Shown: positions 24,312 to 33,234 of the stretch, piece after piece | Numbering within the stretch: position 1 is the stretch's first letter | Layout: each line of letters starts with the position of its first letter | DNA from: Nitrospirota bacterium | GTDB taxonomy: Bacteria > Nitrospirota > Nitrospiria > Nitrospirales > Nitrospiraceae | Reading direction: 5' to 3' | Length of the DNA: 64,000 nucleotides | Assembly: GCA_030645475.1 (NCBI GenBank) | Contig: JAUSMA010000029.1 | Coordinates: 87,272-151,271 of the forward strand | Position numbers and translations under genes: made by a program | Notes under the pieces: model-generated | The model's input: only the letters and a program-made list of their open reading frames with translations | Database searches by the model: none | Told to the model about the DNA's origin: nothing

Positions 24312-25163
24312 TTATGGCTGGCGAAGGAACCGGGGTTTGTCTCTCACAGACACCATTTTGACCAGGTCCCGCACAGACACAATGCCGACCACTTTGTTGT
24401 CCTCTGTCACTGCGAGGTGGCGAATCCGTTCCTCGGCCATGAGCCGACTGGCGTCGCGAACGGTACGGTTGATGTCGATCTGAATCAGGGGATAGTTCAT
24501 CACGCTCCCGACCTTGGTGCTGCCCGCAGGGAGATGGGAGGCCATCCCTTTCCTCACCACATCGGTCTCGGTCACGATTCCGACCATTTCTCCAGCCTCC
24601 ATCACGAGAAGCGAGCCGATCCGCTTCTCCGCCATCGTCTGCGCCGCCTCCAGCACCGTCCGTTCACTCGCAATGGTTTCCAGCGTCTGGTGCATGAGCA
24701 CGCTGAGGGGCCGGTACACATTGTCGAGGTCATGAATGGGGCCCCCTTCTGAATCGACAAAATAGCGCGCGAGATCTCGCATCGAAATGATCCCGACGAT
24801 TTCATCTTTGTCCGAGACGCAGAGATAGCGGACATGGTTCGTTTCCATCAGATGGCTCGCATCCAGCATGGGGCAATCCGGTGCGATCGTCAGCAGCGGA
24901 CTGGTCATGATCTGATCCACCATCGTCAGGGAAGGATCGATTCCTTTGGCGAGCACCTTTCGAATCAGGTCCGTCTCAGTCACGATCCCGGACTCGCGAG
25001 TCATCCGACCCTCTGCGTCGGTCGACTCGACCAACAGGGAGCCAAGGCTTTTCTCCCGCATGCGCTCCGCAGCCTCCACAATCGTGGTCTCGGGTGGGAC
25101 GACTTCCAAGTATTGATGCATGAAATGCCCTACCGTGCTCACGGACTGCATTGTCATAGACAT
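24312..25163 (-). CDS. Four-CBS-domain protein
   Basis: 283 residues comprising two Bateman modules: CBS pairs about 10-135 and 145-275. Each CBS repeat shows the VGIVTETDxxRK or VGIISMRDLAR type ending. Such proteins bind adenosine nucleotides and act as energy sensors. No catalytic domain is attached. AAGGAAAGGAATG precedes the ATG. DosR-type regulons contain related CBS proteins. Partner unknown. Confidence 0.9.
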   Translation of the reverse strand: MSMTMQSVSTVGHFMHQYLEVVPPETTIVEAAERMREKSLGSLLVESTDAEGRMTRESGIVTETDLIRKVLAKGIDPSLTMVDQIMTSPLLTIAPDCPMLDASHLMETNHVRYLCVSDKDEIVGIISMRDLARYFVDSEGGPIHDLDNVYRPLSVLMHQTLETIASERTVLEAAQTMAEKRIGSLLVMEAGEMVGIVTETDVVRKGMASHLPAGSTKVGSVMNYPLIQIDINRTVRDASRLMAEERIRHLAVTEDNKVVGIVSVRDLVKMVSVRDKPRFLRQP

Positions 25164-25384
25164 TCCTTTCCTTCTTGAGACCGCATGACGCTCTTCTCCC
25201 GCATGCTGATCATGCTCCGTAAGCGCATATAGCGCAGCCCTAATATTTTGGCACTACCGTTGATACCTGCATAGGGCGAGCCAGGAAAGGGTCGTCGGGG
25301 AATAGGGCCGTACTCTGTGTTTTGCTGGTGGAATCAAGTGGATAGGTGCATCCGCCTGGCCGGTGGGCACGAAGAAAATCCGAA

Positions 25385-25440
25385 AGGGGCAACGCGCTAC
25401 ATTTTCGAGGATGCAGGTTGCGGTAAATGGCTACAGTGAG
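25385..25440 (+). repeat. Repeat R3, copy 1
   Basis: About 56 bp containing GGGGCAACGCGCTACAT and GGTAAATGGCTACAGTGAG. The same two blocks with similar spacing recur at 51738-51794. In both places an R2 palindrome follows 10-20 bases later, so R3 plus R2 forms a composite unit. Confidence 0.65.
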
Positions 25441-25450
25441 AGGAAATGGA

Positions 25451-25531
25451 GGCTGACGATCTTCTGTGCTCGCGCAACGCGCGCCCTGAGAAGGGCCTCG
25501 TTGGACGCGCGCAGTGGAAGATCAATCAGCC
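25451..25531. repeat. Palindromic repeat R2, copy 1
   Basis: Outer arms GGCTGACGATCTTC / GAAGATCAATCAGCC enclose TGTGCTCGCGCAACGCGCG, a short hairpin (CCCTGAGAAGGG) and CTCGTTGGACGCGCGCAGT. The fixed inner words GTGCTCGC and GACGCGCGCAGT with variable but self-complementary arms define this family. A partial second copy (GTGCTCG..GATGCGCGCAGTGG) lies at 25584-25620. Confidence 0.75.
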
Positions 25532-25704
25532 CCCATCCCTGAAGAGGGCACGAGCGAGCTTGGAAGGATCATATATACGGCAGGTGCTCGTCCGATGCGC
25601 GCAGTGGGGGACCAAGTAGGGCACCTTCCCGTGAAGGAGGCACCACTGTTGCTTTGTTATCTGGGGGAGTTCCGGCTCGACGAGGGTTTTGGTTGAGGGA
25701 GAAT

Positions 25705-27042
25705 ATGGTTATGCCTGTCACGACGGTGCTGATTATGGGAGCGGCCGGCCGCGATTTTCATAATTTCAACGTGGTGTTTCGCGACCGTCCTGAGTATCGA
25801 GTCGTCGCCTTCACCGCGGCGCAGATTCCCAACATTGCAGGGCGTTGCTATCCTCCTGAGCTGGCAGGCTCCTTATATCCTGAGGGCATCCCGATTCATC
25901 CCGAGGGGGAACTTGAGTCTCTGATCGCGATCCATAAGGTCGATGAGGTTATTTTTGCCTACAGCGATATCTCCCACGGCGATGTCATGCATCAGGCCTC
26001 GCGGGTATTGGCTGCGGGGGCGGACTTCAGCTTGTTGGGCGGGCGCCGCACCATGGTCCCGGCGAAGAAGCCCGTTGTGTCGGTCTGCGCCGTCAGGACC
26101 GGAGCAGGCAAGAGTCCGGCGACTCGCAAGATTGCATCACTGCTGCGTGAGGAAGGGCTCCGCGTTGCGGTCATCCGGCATCCGATGCCCTACGGGGATT
26201 TGGCCAAACAAGCGGTCCAGCGCTTTGCCTGTCTCGAAGATCTTCGTATTGCCGACTGTACGATCGAGGAGATGGAGGAATACGAGCCGCATATTCGGGA
26301 AGGGCACGTGGTCTTTGCGGGCGTGGATTATGAGCGCATCCTGCGGGAGGCAGAACGAGAAGCCGATGTGCTCCTGTGGGACGGCGGCAATAACGATGTT
26401 CCATTTTTCGTGTCAGACCTGGAGATTGTCCTGGTCGATCCACACCGGGCCGGTCATGAGCGGATTTATTTCCCGGGCGAGGTCAACCTCCTCCGTGCCG
26501 ATGTCCTGGTCCTCACCAAGATGGATACGGCCAGTCCGGAGCAGGTTCACGAGGTGCGGGCGAACATCCGGCAGCTCAATCCGAAGGCGGTGGTCCTTGA
26601 GACGGCGATGCCGGTCACCGTCGATCGTCCCCATCTGATCAAGGGGAAACGGGTGCTCGTCATCGAGGATGGTCCGACGCTCACCCACGGAGGCATGAGC
26701 TTCGGCGCTGGTGTTCTCGCCGCAAAGCAGCAAGGGGCCAGTGAGTTAGTCGACCCCAGACCCTATGCCGTCGGGACGATCCAACAGATCTTCGCCCAGT
26801 ACCCCCATATCGGCAACCTGCTTCCAGCCATGGGCTACGGTGCAACGCAGGTCCGGGAGTTGGAGGACACGATCGATCGGGTTCCGTGCGATGTCGTCCT
26901 GATTGCGACCCCGGTTGACTTAGGCCGAATCATCTCTATTAAACAGCCGACATGCCGGGTGACATATTGTCTTGAAGAACAGGGGATACCGGGCTTCAGG
27001 GATGTGTTGGCAGGCGTGATCAGCCAAGCTAGAAACGGATGA
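25705..27042 (+). CDS. COG2403-type predicted GTPase (cyclic 2,3-diphosphoglycerate synthetase-like)
   Basis: 445 residues. The start is at 25705 or two codons later; GAGGGA fits both. The N-terminal Rossmann-like part (VLIMGAAGRDFHNFNVVFRD) is followed by a P-loop-like VSVCAVRTGAGKSPATRKI, a switch-like DVLLWDGGNNDVPFF and VLVLTKMDTA. This layout matches the COG2403 family, which includes archaeal cyclic 2,3-diphosphoglycerate synthetase and many uncharacterised bacterial proteins. In bacteria the substrate is unknown. A zinc-ribbon gene follows. Confidence 0.75.
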   Translation: MVMPVTTVLIMGAAGRDFHNFNVVFRDRPEYRVVAFTAAQIPNIAGRCYPPELAGSLYPEGIPIHPEGELESLIAIHKVDEVIFAYSDISHGDVMHQASRVLAAGADFSLLGGRRTMVPAKKPVVSVCAVRTGAGKSPATRKIASLLREEGLRVAVIRHPMPYGDLAKQAVQRFACLEDLRIADCTIEEMEEYEPHIREGHVVFAGVDYERILREAEREADVLLWDGGNNDVPFFVSDLEIVLVDPHRAGHERIYFPGEVNLLRADVLVLTKMDTASPEQVHEVRANIRQLNPKAVVLETAMPVTVDRPHLIKGKRVLVIEDGPTLTHGGMSFGAGVLAAKQQGASELVDPRPYAVGTIQQIFAQYPHIGNLLPAMGYGATQVRELEDTIDRVPCDVVLIATPVDLGRIISIKQPTCRVTYCLEEQGIPGFRDVLAGVISQARNG

Positions 27043-27091
27043 ATCCTATTCACGACGGCTGTCTCTCATATAGGCAAGGAAGGAGAACACC

Positions 27092-27331
27092 ATGAAAGGA
27101 TCAGTGGCCACAAGAACGAAACAAGCCAGGCAACGAGCGCTCGATTGCTGCCATCGTTGCGGCGGGTTAATGGTGTCGGAATTTGCGCTTGAGACCAGAG
27201 GAGTGGAATGGCACTGTGTGACGTGCGGTGACCGGGTTGATCAGGTGATTCTGTCTCGCCGTCAACAGCAGGAAGCGCGACAAGAAACCGAACCGGTTTT
27301 TGCCGGTTCAGACCACGCTCGGTTGAATTAG
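27092..27331 (+). CDS. Small zinc-ribbon protein
   Basis: 79 residues with CCHRCGGLMVSEFALET and HCVTCGDRVDQVIL, a two-CxxC zinc ribbon that is clearly related to the protein at 13791 (CLRCGGLLV..CVNCGDCVDPFIL). Basic N-terminus, no export signal. AAGGAAGGAGAA precedes the ATG. It is 49 bases after the COG2403 gene. The next 280 bases (27332-27613) hold nothing I can support. Function unknown. Confidence 0.7.
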   Translation: MKGSVATRTKQARQRALDCCHRCGGLMVSEFALETRGVEWHCVTCGDRVDQVILSRRQQQEARQETEPVFAGSDHARLN

Positions 27332-27613
27332 CCCGCGATATTCAGGTTACTGCTGGTAGGCTTAAAGCAACCGACACCACGTTTGCGAAGTTTGTTAGAG
27401 AAAGCGTCAGCGGCGGAGATCGTAAAAATCTGAGCGGGGGCGGGTCAGAGAGCTCTGTGTCTATTATGGAGGTCTTGGAGGAGCGTTAGGCTTCCCACCC
27501 GTCGGCGGGCCTGCTCACCACCCCTGCGCTCGACCTCGATTCCCTTGAATGCTCCTCTCACCGAGGCCTTCGCTCACATATTAAAATAACCGTATTTCGT
27601 GAGAGGTCAATGG

Positions 27614-28345
27614 TCAGGTTGCGAGGCCGTGGGGTCCTACTGTGAGAGCCGTCTTCTTTTTCTTATCCTCGCCGACGGTGCGCTCACGCAGCCGGCGGAC
27701 GAGCTCCAGGTAGGAGTCTGAGCGGATGATCTTGTCGAACTGGCTGCGGTAATTCTTCACGAGGCTGACTCCGTCCGCGATGATGTCGTAGGCATGCCAG
27801 GTTCCGTCTTTCACATGCAGACGGTAATCCATCGGGATTTCGACTTTGCTCGACTGCAGTTCGGTCCGGACCTCCGCATAGTTTCCCTCGATCCGTTCGG
27901 AGAGATAGTGTACTTGTTCCCCCGAATAGCCTTCGATCTTTTCGGCATAGCGGTCGGACAGAAAGCTTTTGAAGAGTTCGACGAACTCGGTTCGCTCAAC
28001 GGCCGTGAGTGGAGTCCAGTTGGCGGCGAGCGCTCGCTTCGACATTTCCGTGTAGTCGAAGTGGGACGCGATGACTTCCTCCAGCATACGCCTGCGCGGG
28101 ATGCGCTTGGCCGGATCTTTGAGACTCTCGTCTTCGAGGATGCGGAAGACTTCAGAAGTCGTCGCACGGACCACTTCAGTTGGGGACTCTGTGTGCTGGC
28201 CCGACGCGCCGAACGCAACGGTGACGCTCAGGGCGGCAAGAAACAGAGCAAGGGCGAACGCTCCCCTCCGCGCGGTCCGACGTTCCGAAAACCTCGAACG
28301 TCGAACCCTGAACCCTCCCCCGTCTCGCTCGGCTATCCTCATCAC
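27614..28345 (-). CDS. MlaC/Ttg2D-family phospholipid-binding protein
   Basis: 243 residues. An N-terminal basic stretch and hydrophobic segment (RRGAFALALFLAALSVTVAFG) form an export signal. The rest follows the MlaC pattern: FDYTEMSKRALAANW, EFVELFKSFLSDRYAEKI, MDYRLHVKDGTWHAYDIIADGVSLVKNYRSQF. MlaC carries phospholipids across the periplasm. No other mla genes are close, so this is an orphan copy. It starts (GTG 28345 or ATG 28342) 3 bases after the dodecin stop, which implies coupled translation. Confidence 0.85.
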   Translation of the reverse strand: MMRIAERDGGGFRVRRSRFSERRTARRGAFALALFLAALSVTVAFGASGQHTESPTEVVRATTSEVFRILEDESLKDPAKRIPRRRMLEEVIASHFDYTEMSKRALAANWTPLTAVERTEFVELFKSFLSDRYAEKIEGYSGEQVHYLSERIEGNYAEVRTELQSSKVEIPMDYRLHVKDGTWHAYDIIADGVSLVKNYRSQFDKIIRSDSYLELVRRLRERTVGEDKKKKTALTVGPHGLAT

Positions 28346-28348
28346 TCG

Positions 28349-28549
28349 TTAATCCAGTACGAACGTGACTTTCAGGTCCACGCGATACAAGGCGACCTTG
28401 CCATTGTCGATCACCACATGTTGCTCCTTCACCCACGCGGATTTGATGCCGTGGACGGTCTTGGCTGCCAGGGTGATCCCGTTCTGAATGGCATCTTCGA
28501 AACTCTTCGGCGATTCGACACTCAACTCGATGATTTTCGCGACGGACAT
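28349..28549 (-). CDS. Dodecin-family flavin-binding protein
   Basis: 66 residues matching dodecin: a short strand (KIIELSVESPKSFEDAIQNG), a helix, then VHGIKSAWVKEQHVVID and YRVDLKVTFVLD. Dodecins form hollow dodecamers that store riboflavin, FMN or coenzyme A. The aromatic Trp in SAWVKEQ fits the flavin-stacking position. GGAGGAAT precedes the ATG. It precedes mlaC-like 27614 with only 3 bases between. Confidence 0.92.
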   Translation of the reverse strand: MSVAKIIELSVESPKSFEDAIQNGITLAAKTVHGIKSAWVKEQHVVIDNGKVALYRVDLKVTFVLD

Positions 28550-28872
28550 GGGATTCCTCCTTTGTTATTGCGCACGCGAGCGCGGTTCAGACCGACGTTG
28601 TCACTTTTCAGTATGTAGCTCAAAGGCTCAGCCCTAAACTCACGGAGGAGCAAGCGACATGCCGCCAGGCTGTGGCAAGACCCTATTGAAAGAATGGTGG
28701 CAGTGCTTGGGGTTACGGTGCGGGAATGAAGATGAGAGCGGCGGTCCGACCCCGATCTCCGGGCAAAGTGCCTCAAACCTCAGAATTCCACTGCTGCAAA
28801 GCGCGACAGGGGTAAGGGCTGCCTCACGGGACATACGACGAGTATGTCTCGTTGTGGGTGCTTTTCGGGTGC
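28550..28872. other. 320-base gap without a supported gene
   Basis: Short open frames on both strands (for example 28659-28898 +) lack a credible ribosome site and show no family pattern. Divergent starts of dodecin and convergent VOC ends frame it. No repeat recognised. Confidence 0.5.
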
Positions 28873-29226
28873 TCACGTGTGCCGCTTGTGGATCGTGATG
28901 TGGTTGTTGTCCTGATCCTCGATCACCGCCATGCGGCAGACAGGCGTGTCGAACGCTTCTGTGACGAACGCCACGGCCCGCTCTTTCATCTTGTGGAGAA
29001 ACGCATCGAGGTCTGACACCTCAAACGCCACCACCGCTCCTCTTGCTCCCGGAGTATGGCCCATCTCCGTTGTGGTGATGGCGAAGGTCGAACCGCCAAG
29101 GTCATATTCGACCCACACATCTTGGTAGTGGTAGCTCGCATGCAAGCCGAGCACATGTTCATAGAAGGCTCTCGCCCGTTCCATGTTCGAGACCGGATAG
29201 ACAGTGAAGGCTATGGATGTGATCAT
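28873..29226 (-). CDS. VOC-superfamily (glyoxalase/bleomycin-resistance fold) protein
   Basis: 117 residues. TVYPVSNMERARAFYEHVLGL at the start, WVEYDLGGSTFAIT in the middle and VIEDQDNNHITIHKR at the end are standard VOC features, with metal-ligand-like Glu and His positions. AAGGAGA precedes the ATG. These proteins serve as lyases, isomerases or dioxygenases; which one cannot be told. Confidence 0.88.
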   Translation of the reverse strand: MITSIAFTVYPVSNMERARAFYEHVLGLHASYHYQDVWVEYDLGGSTFAITTTEMGHTPGARGAVVAFEVSDLDAFLHKMKERAVAFVTEAFDTPVCRMAVIEDQDNNHITIHKRHT

Positions 29227-29687
29227 TGCGTCTCCTTACAACCTCATTCTCTCTGAGGTTTCGACGGGGTTCGAACTCACCGCAAAATCCCGTTTGTTGC
29301 TGGACCACTAGCCCAAGACGATCGAGGATCGTCTTAGGCCCCGCTGCGAAAGTGAGGTCTCAGACTTCGAGCAAAGACGTCGGCATGGCACACATCAACC
29401 TTTCTGCAAGGTGAGATGCATCAGCTGTGCCGCCTGTAGAGTGGAAAGTTCGTCTTGTGCTCAGAGGCTGGGAAAGGGAATGAATATCACAGAGACAATT
29501 GATAGGGACACGACCGTAGCGTTTTGCGGCAGGGCCTTCGGGAGGTCTGAGGTATTTGTCTGCAGTATCAGGATGGGGGAGCCTGGGGTTGGGTACGTGT
29601 TGAGCGCGCTATGGCTTGAATCGTGAGACACGTCGCATCGCGGCATCGCTGTTGCGTCTGCTAGAGCAGGAGAAGGAAGACCCTCTC
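29227..29687. other. 460-base gap without a supported gene
   Basis: Contains a GTTCGAAC palindrome within a stretch at 29266-29340 that superficially recalls a tRNA T-arm, but no cloverleaf can be built. The short frame at 29411-29626 has no ribosome site. Confidence 0.5.
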
Positions 29688-30275
29688 ATGGCGAAACATA
29701 TCACGATCATTCAAGGCCATCCCGACGCGCAGCATCGCCATTTCTGTCATGCGCTGGCGGATGAGTATGCGAAGGGTGCGGAAGACGGCGGGCATGATGT
29801 CCAGTGCATCGAAGTAGCCGCCTTGGACTTTCCCTTCCTGCGAACGAAGGAGGACTTTGAGAAGGGAACACCGCCGGAGGCCATCAGGCAAGCTCAGGAC
29901 GCGATCAAGTGGGCGGACCATCTCGTCATCATCTATCCCCTCTGGCTTGGGTCGATGCCCGCGTTGCTCAAAGCGTTTCTCGAGCAGGTGTTGCGCCCGG
30001 GCTTTGCGTTTGAATATCAGAGGTCCGGCGGGATGGCGAAGAAGCTGCTCACCGGCAAGTCCGCAAGAATTGTGGTGACGATGGGCATGCCGGCCTTCGT
30101 CTACCGATGGATTTTCTTTGCCCACAGCCTCAAGAGCCTCCGACGCAACACGCTCTGGTTCTGCGGTATCGGGCCGATCCGATCGACGATCATCGGCTCC
30201 ATCGAAGGGATGAATGAGAAGCAGCGGTTGGGATGGCTGGATGAGATGAGGGGACTGGGGGAGGCGGGGAAATAG
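29688..30275 (+). CDS. Flavodoxin-fold NAD(P)H oxidoreductase
   Basis: 195 residues from the ATG at 29688 (AGAAGGAAG upstream). Flavodoxin_2 pattern: ITIIQGHPDAQHRHFCHALA, WADHLVIIYPLWLGSMPALLKAF, VLRPGFAF and VVTMGMP. Related to MdaB/KefF-type quinone or dye reductases using FMN or FAD. It is monocistronic, in a region of mixed small stress genes. Likely role: two-electron reduction of quinones or xenobiotics. Confidence 0.88.
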   Translation: MAKHITIIQGHPDAQHRHFCHALADEYAKGAEDGGHDVQCIEVAALDFPFLRTKEDFEKGTPPEAIRQAQDAIKWADHLVIIYPLWLGSMPALLKAFLEQVLRPGFAFEYQRSGGMAKKLLTGKSARIVVTMGMPAFVYRWIFFAHSLKSLRRNTLWFCGIGPIRSTIIGSIEGMNEKQRLGWLDEMRGLGEAGK

Positions 30276-30541
30276 ACGGGTGGCGAAGGGTGGGCAGCTT
30301 CGGGAGCGACATCATGCGATGCTGTCGGCGCACGCTGTCCTCCATGCGTATTGATTCTAACCTTGCGCGATGTCGTCCACCTTCGTGCCCATCCCTTCCA
30401 CCCGCCGTATGTTGGCGAGGGGGGATAGCGAGCAAGCAACGATTCACCCGAGGCGCTCGCTGCTTGAACGAGAGGTCTTTCCCTTGTACAGTGAAGGGGT
30501 CGTTTGCACCGCTTGAATCTCACAAGACATCGGGAGGCACT

Positions 30542-31189
30542 GTGACGGTTCAGAACAAGTTCTTGTTATGGGGCCTGCTTGCCTGGTATCTCGCGCTGTC
30601 GGGTTGGACAGCCTACCGTCCGGTGGATCCAGAATTCTGGGCTATCGCCAGCATCCTCCCGGCATTGCTGGTGGCGGGGCTGGTCGCCATGCACCGGTGG
30701 ATGCCTTTGTCGACGGCCTCGTATGTCTTGATCACCCTCTTTCTGAGCCTCCATACTGTTGGTGTTCATTACACCTATGCGCAGGTGCCGCTTGGCACAT
30801 GGCTGGATCAGTCATGGCATTTCGGGCGCAATCACTTCGATCGTGTCGTGCACTTTAGTTTTGGCTTTCTCCTGGCCTATCCGATGGAGGAGGCATTTCG
30901 GCTCCTGGCTCACGCGCGAGGCTGGCTGCTCTACTATCTGCCAGTCATGACCGTCTTGGGGTTGAGCGGCCTCTGGGAAATCGTCGAGTTCTGGGTGGCG
31001 GATACGGTGCATCCGGAGCTGGGTATGGCCTATCTCGGTTCTCAGGGGGATGTGTGGGATGCCCAGAAAGATATCGCCGCTGCGTTCTATGGCGCGTTGC
31101 TCTGCGTGATACTGCTCATGATCGTGCGCAGCCTGCGGAGGCCTCACGCCGCGCTCCAGCCTCAGGACGTCGCGTTCGAATCAGCCTGA
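30542..31189 (+). CDS. DUF2238 (YjdF-type) membrane protein, copy 1
   Basis: 215 residues from the GTG at 30542, which has GGGAGG upstream; the region before it is not protein-like. Five or six transmembrane helices. Family-type motifs: HTVGVHYTYAQVP, HFDRVVHFSFGFLLAYP, and LGSQGDVWDAQKDI near the C-terminus. The conserved His, Tyr, Arg and Asp suggest a membrane-embedded site, but no activity is known. The next gene is a tandem paralogue starting 1 base after this stop. The 265 bases before it hold nothing else. Confidence 0.85.
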   Translation: MTVQNKFLLWGLLAWYLALSGWTAYRPVDPEFWAIASILPALLVAGLVAMHRWMPLSTASYVLITLFLSLHTVGVHYTYAQVPLGTWLDQSWHFGRNHFDRVVHFSFGFLLAYPMEEAFRLLAHARGWLLYYLPVMTVLGLSGLWEIVEFWVADTVHPELGMAYLGSQGDVWDAQKDIAAAFYGALLCVILLMIVRSLRRPHAALQPQDVAFESA

Positions 31190-31190
31190 C

Positions 31191-31835
31191 ATGAGAGCGG
31201 GAGTCATGGACAGGAGCGGGGCGCGAGAGGGAAGCCAACGCCTGCTGCTGGGACTGCTACTGCTCTATGGGTTGTTCTGGACCTGGTTGGCCATCGCGCC
31301 GTTCGATCGTCGAGATTGGTTGCTGGAAAATCTCCTCTCCTTGACGCTCGTCGCCGTCTTAGTCCTGACCCACCAGCGGTTCCAGTTTTCCGTGACTTCC
31401 TACTGTCTCATCGGTCTGTTCCTGACGCTCCACGCCATCGGCGCGCACTATACCTATGCCGAGGTGCCGTTCGGATTTTGGCTCAAAGACCTCTTCAGCT
31501 TGAGTCGCAACCCGTTCGATCGCATTGCACATTTTTCATACGGTCTCCTGTTGCTGTATCCCCTTCGTGAACTTCTGATACGCCTGGCCGGGGTACGGGG
31601 ATTGTGGTCCTCGTATCTATCCGTCAGCGGTATCCTGGCCCAGAGCGGTTTCTTTGAAGTGGCGGAAGCGGTGGTGGCGAGCATTGTGAGCCCGGAACTA
31701 GGGAATACCTATCTCGGAACCCAAGGAGATGAGTGGGATGCGCAGAAGGACATGGCGGCGGCATTGGCCGGCGCGCTGCTCACGACATGTGTCACGTTCG
31801 TGATGTCCGCGTTTCCTGTCCGGGATCGTTCATGA
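31191..31835 (+). CDS. DUF2238 (YjdF-type) membrane protein, copy 2
   Basis: 214 residues, a tandem relative of the preceding gene. It shares HAIGAHYTYAEVP, PFDRIAHFSYGLLLLYP and LGTQGDEWDAQKDM, with the same helix pattern. The true start could be the inner ATG at residue 6. An overlapping microORF starts at its stop (ATGA at 31832). Two copies side by side may form a heterodimer. Function unknown. Confidence 0.85.
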   Translation: MRAGVMDRSGAREGSQRLLLGLLLLYGLFWTWLAIAPFDRRDWLLENLLSLTLVAVLVLTHQRFQFSVTSYCLIGLFLTLHAIGAHYTYAEVPFGFWLKDLFSLSRNPFDRIAHFSYGLLLLYPLRELLIRLAGVRGLWSSYLSVSGILAQSGFFEVAEAVVASIVSPELGNTYLGTQGDEWDAQKDMAAALAGALLTTCVTFVMSAFPVRDRS

Positions 31836-31942
31836 GCCATATCGCCTCGCACGAGGCGATCGGCAATCCGGTCCTGTCCGTCTGTCCCCGCTGTCGCATT
31901 TCACCACGGTCCTTCATCGGCAACGTGGCAAAAGGCTCCTAG
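31832..31942 (+). CDS. Possible coupled CxxC microprotein
   Basis: 36 residues (MSHIASHEAIGNPVL, CPRC, then a short tail). The ATG overlaps the TGA of the DUF2238 gene, the classic sign of translational coupling, and a CPRC metal-binding pair is present. It could equally be chance. Confidence 0.35.
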   Translation: MSHIASHEAIGNPVLSVCPRCRISPRSFIGNVAKGS

Positions 31943-31990
31943 GGCGTCTGCCCTTCCCCCGTCTTCTCCTGCAGAATCACAAGTTTTCCG

Positions 31991-32006
31991 TGGCATACCT
32001 CATGCT
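31991..32006 (+). promoter_or_regulatory. Sigma-54-like motif before the RND efflux operon
   Basis: TGGCATACCTCATGCT: GG and GC are 12 bases apart, as in -24/-12 promoters, and the adaptor ATG is 50 bases from its 3' end. One mismatch in the -24 box and one in the -12 box. Match by eye only. Confidence 0.4.
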
Positions 32007-32055
32007 GGTTATATAAAGGGGTTGTATAACCATGTGGCCAGGAGCTTCTGGAAAG

Positions 32056-33234
32056 ATGCTGAACAATCTCGTCAACTGCGTGTTCCTCGTTTCATTAGCC
32101 TTAGCCGGGTTCATGTCCTGCGAGAGAACGCCCGACCCGGTGTCTGAGGCCAATAAGGCCGCTGTGGCTGAGAGGCCTGGAGTGCTTCGTCTCACGCCCG
32201 AAGAACTCGGGCGGACGGCCATTGAGGTCGTGCCGGTTGCCCGCGGGCAGGTGCTGGTGCCTCGGGAGTTTCCCGCCACCGTGCAGTCCAATGAAAATGA
32301 GTTGGCCGAGGTCACCACGCTCATCAGAGGCCGGGTGGTCAAGGTCTATGTGGATGTCGGTCAAGATGTGAAAAAAGATACCTTGCTGGCGATGCTCCAC
32401 AGTACGGATCTCGGCTTGGCGGAGGGAGCCTACTTGAAGGCAGTGGCAAGACTGCATGAAGCAGAATTGGCGCACGAGCGCGCCAGGGATCTGCATGAAC
32501 ACAAGGCCGTGAGCCTGGCCGAGCTGCAGCGCCGCGAAGCCGAAATGAAAACGGCGCGGGCTGAGGCCCGCGAAACGCAGAATCGCCTCGAGCTGCTCGG
32601 CGTACCTAGGCGGGAAATCGAGCGGTTGAACCGTGAGCATACGATTAAGGCCGACGTGCCGTTGCGCGCGCCCTTCGACGGTCGGGTCATTATGCGCAAT
32701 ATCACCAGGGGCGAGGTCGTTGAGACGAACCAGAAATTCTTCACCGTGGCAGACCTGTCGGAGGTGTGGGTGGTCGGCAACGTGCCGGAGAAGGACGTGC
32801 AGTATATCCGCAAGGAGCAGAGGGTCGATGTCATCGTATCCGCCTATCCCCATCCCATCTTTCCGGGAACGATTACCTACATCAGCGATGTGATCGATGC
32901 TGCCACCCGCACGATGCGTCTGCGGGTCACGGTGCCGAATCCCGATCGACTGCTGAAACCGGAAATGTTCGCCACCGTCCGTGTCTATGCGGCGCCGATC
33001 CCGGATGCTTTGACTGTGCCGCTTGCGGCAGTCCAAAACGGACCGGTTGGGAAAATACTCTTTGTCCAAAAAGAGGCGAACGAATTCGAAGTGCGGACGG
33101 TCAAGTTGGGAAGCGAGCAGGGAGAGGTTGTGACGGTGCTGGAGGGGGTGAGCGCCGGCGAGCAGGTTGTGACCAAGGGATCGTTCGTCCTCAAGTCTGA
33201 AATGGAACGGCACAAGATCGAGCCGGCGCTATGA
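32056..33234 (+). CDS. RND efflux periplasmic adaptor (CusB/CzcB family)
   Basis: 392 residues from the ATG at 32056. The N-terminal hydrophobic part ends GFMSCERTPD, a plausible lipoprotein site. The order is barrel-sandwich hybrid, helical hairpin (about 130-200, rich in Glu, Arg and Ala: HEAELAHERARDLHEHKAV), then LRAPFDGRVIMRNI, VADLSEVWVVGNVPEKD and VVTKGSFVLKSEMER. It links the inner-membrane pump at 33231 to an outer-membrane channel. Its stop overlaps the pump start by 4 bases. No outer-membrane factor is encoded in the window. Confidence 0.92.
   Translation: MLNNLVNCVFLVSLALAGFMSCERTPDPVSEANKAAVAERPGVLRLTPEELGRTAIEVVPVARGQVLVPREFPATVQSNENELAEVTTLIRGRVVKVYVDVGQDVKKDTLLAMLHSTDLGLAEGAYLKAVARLHEAELAHERARDLHEHKAVSLAELQRREAEMKTARAEARETQNRLELLGVPRREIERLNREHTIKADVPLRAPFDGRVIMRNITRGEVVETNQKFFTVADLSEVWVVGNVPEKDVQYIRKEQRVDVIVSAYPHPIFPGTITYISDVIDAATRTMRLRVTVPNPDRLLKPEMFATVRVYAAPIPDALTVPLAAVQNGPVGKILFVQKEANEFEVRTVKLGSEQGEVVTVLEGVSAGEQVVTKGSFVLKSEMERHKIEPAL

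Larger units (their letters stand above)
25164..25704. other. 540-base intergenic region with repeats
   Basis: Holds the R3 unit at 25385-25440 and the palindromic R2 copies at 25451-25531 and 25584-25620. A lone sigma-54-like match on the plus strand (25249-25264, TGGCAC..TTGAT) is too far from a gene to interpret. No supported coding sequence. Confidence 0.6.

Noticed and set aside
25249..25264. Sigma-54-like TGGCACTACCGTTGAT
   Set aside because: -12 GC is replaced by GA, and the nearest same-strand gene starts 440 bases away.
29266..29340. tRNA-like stretch with GTTCGAAC and a D-arm-like GGGCTAGTGGTCC on the reverse strand
   Set aside because: No acceptor stem or anticodon arm can be paired on either strand, so it is not a tRNA gene.
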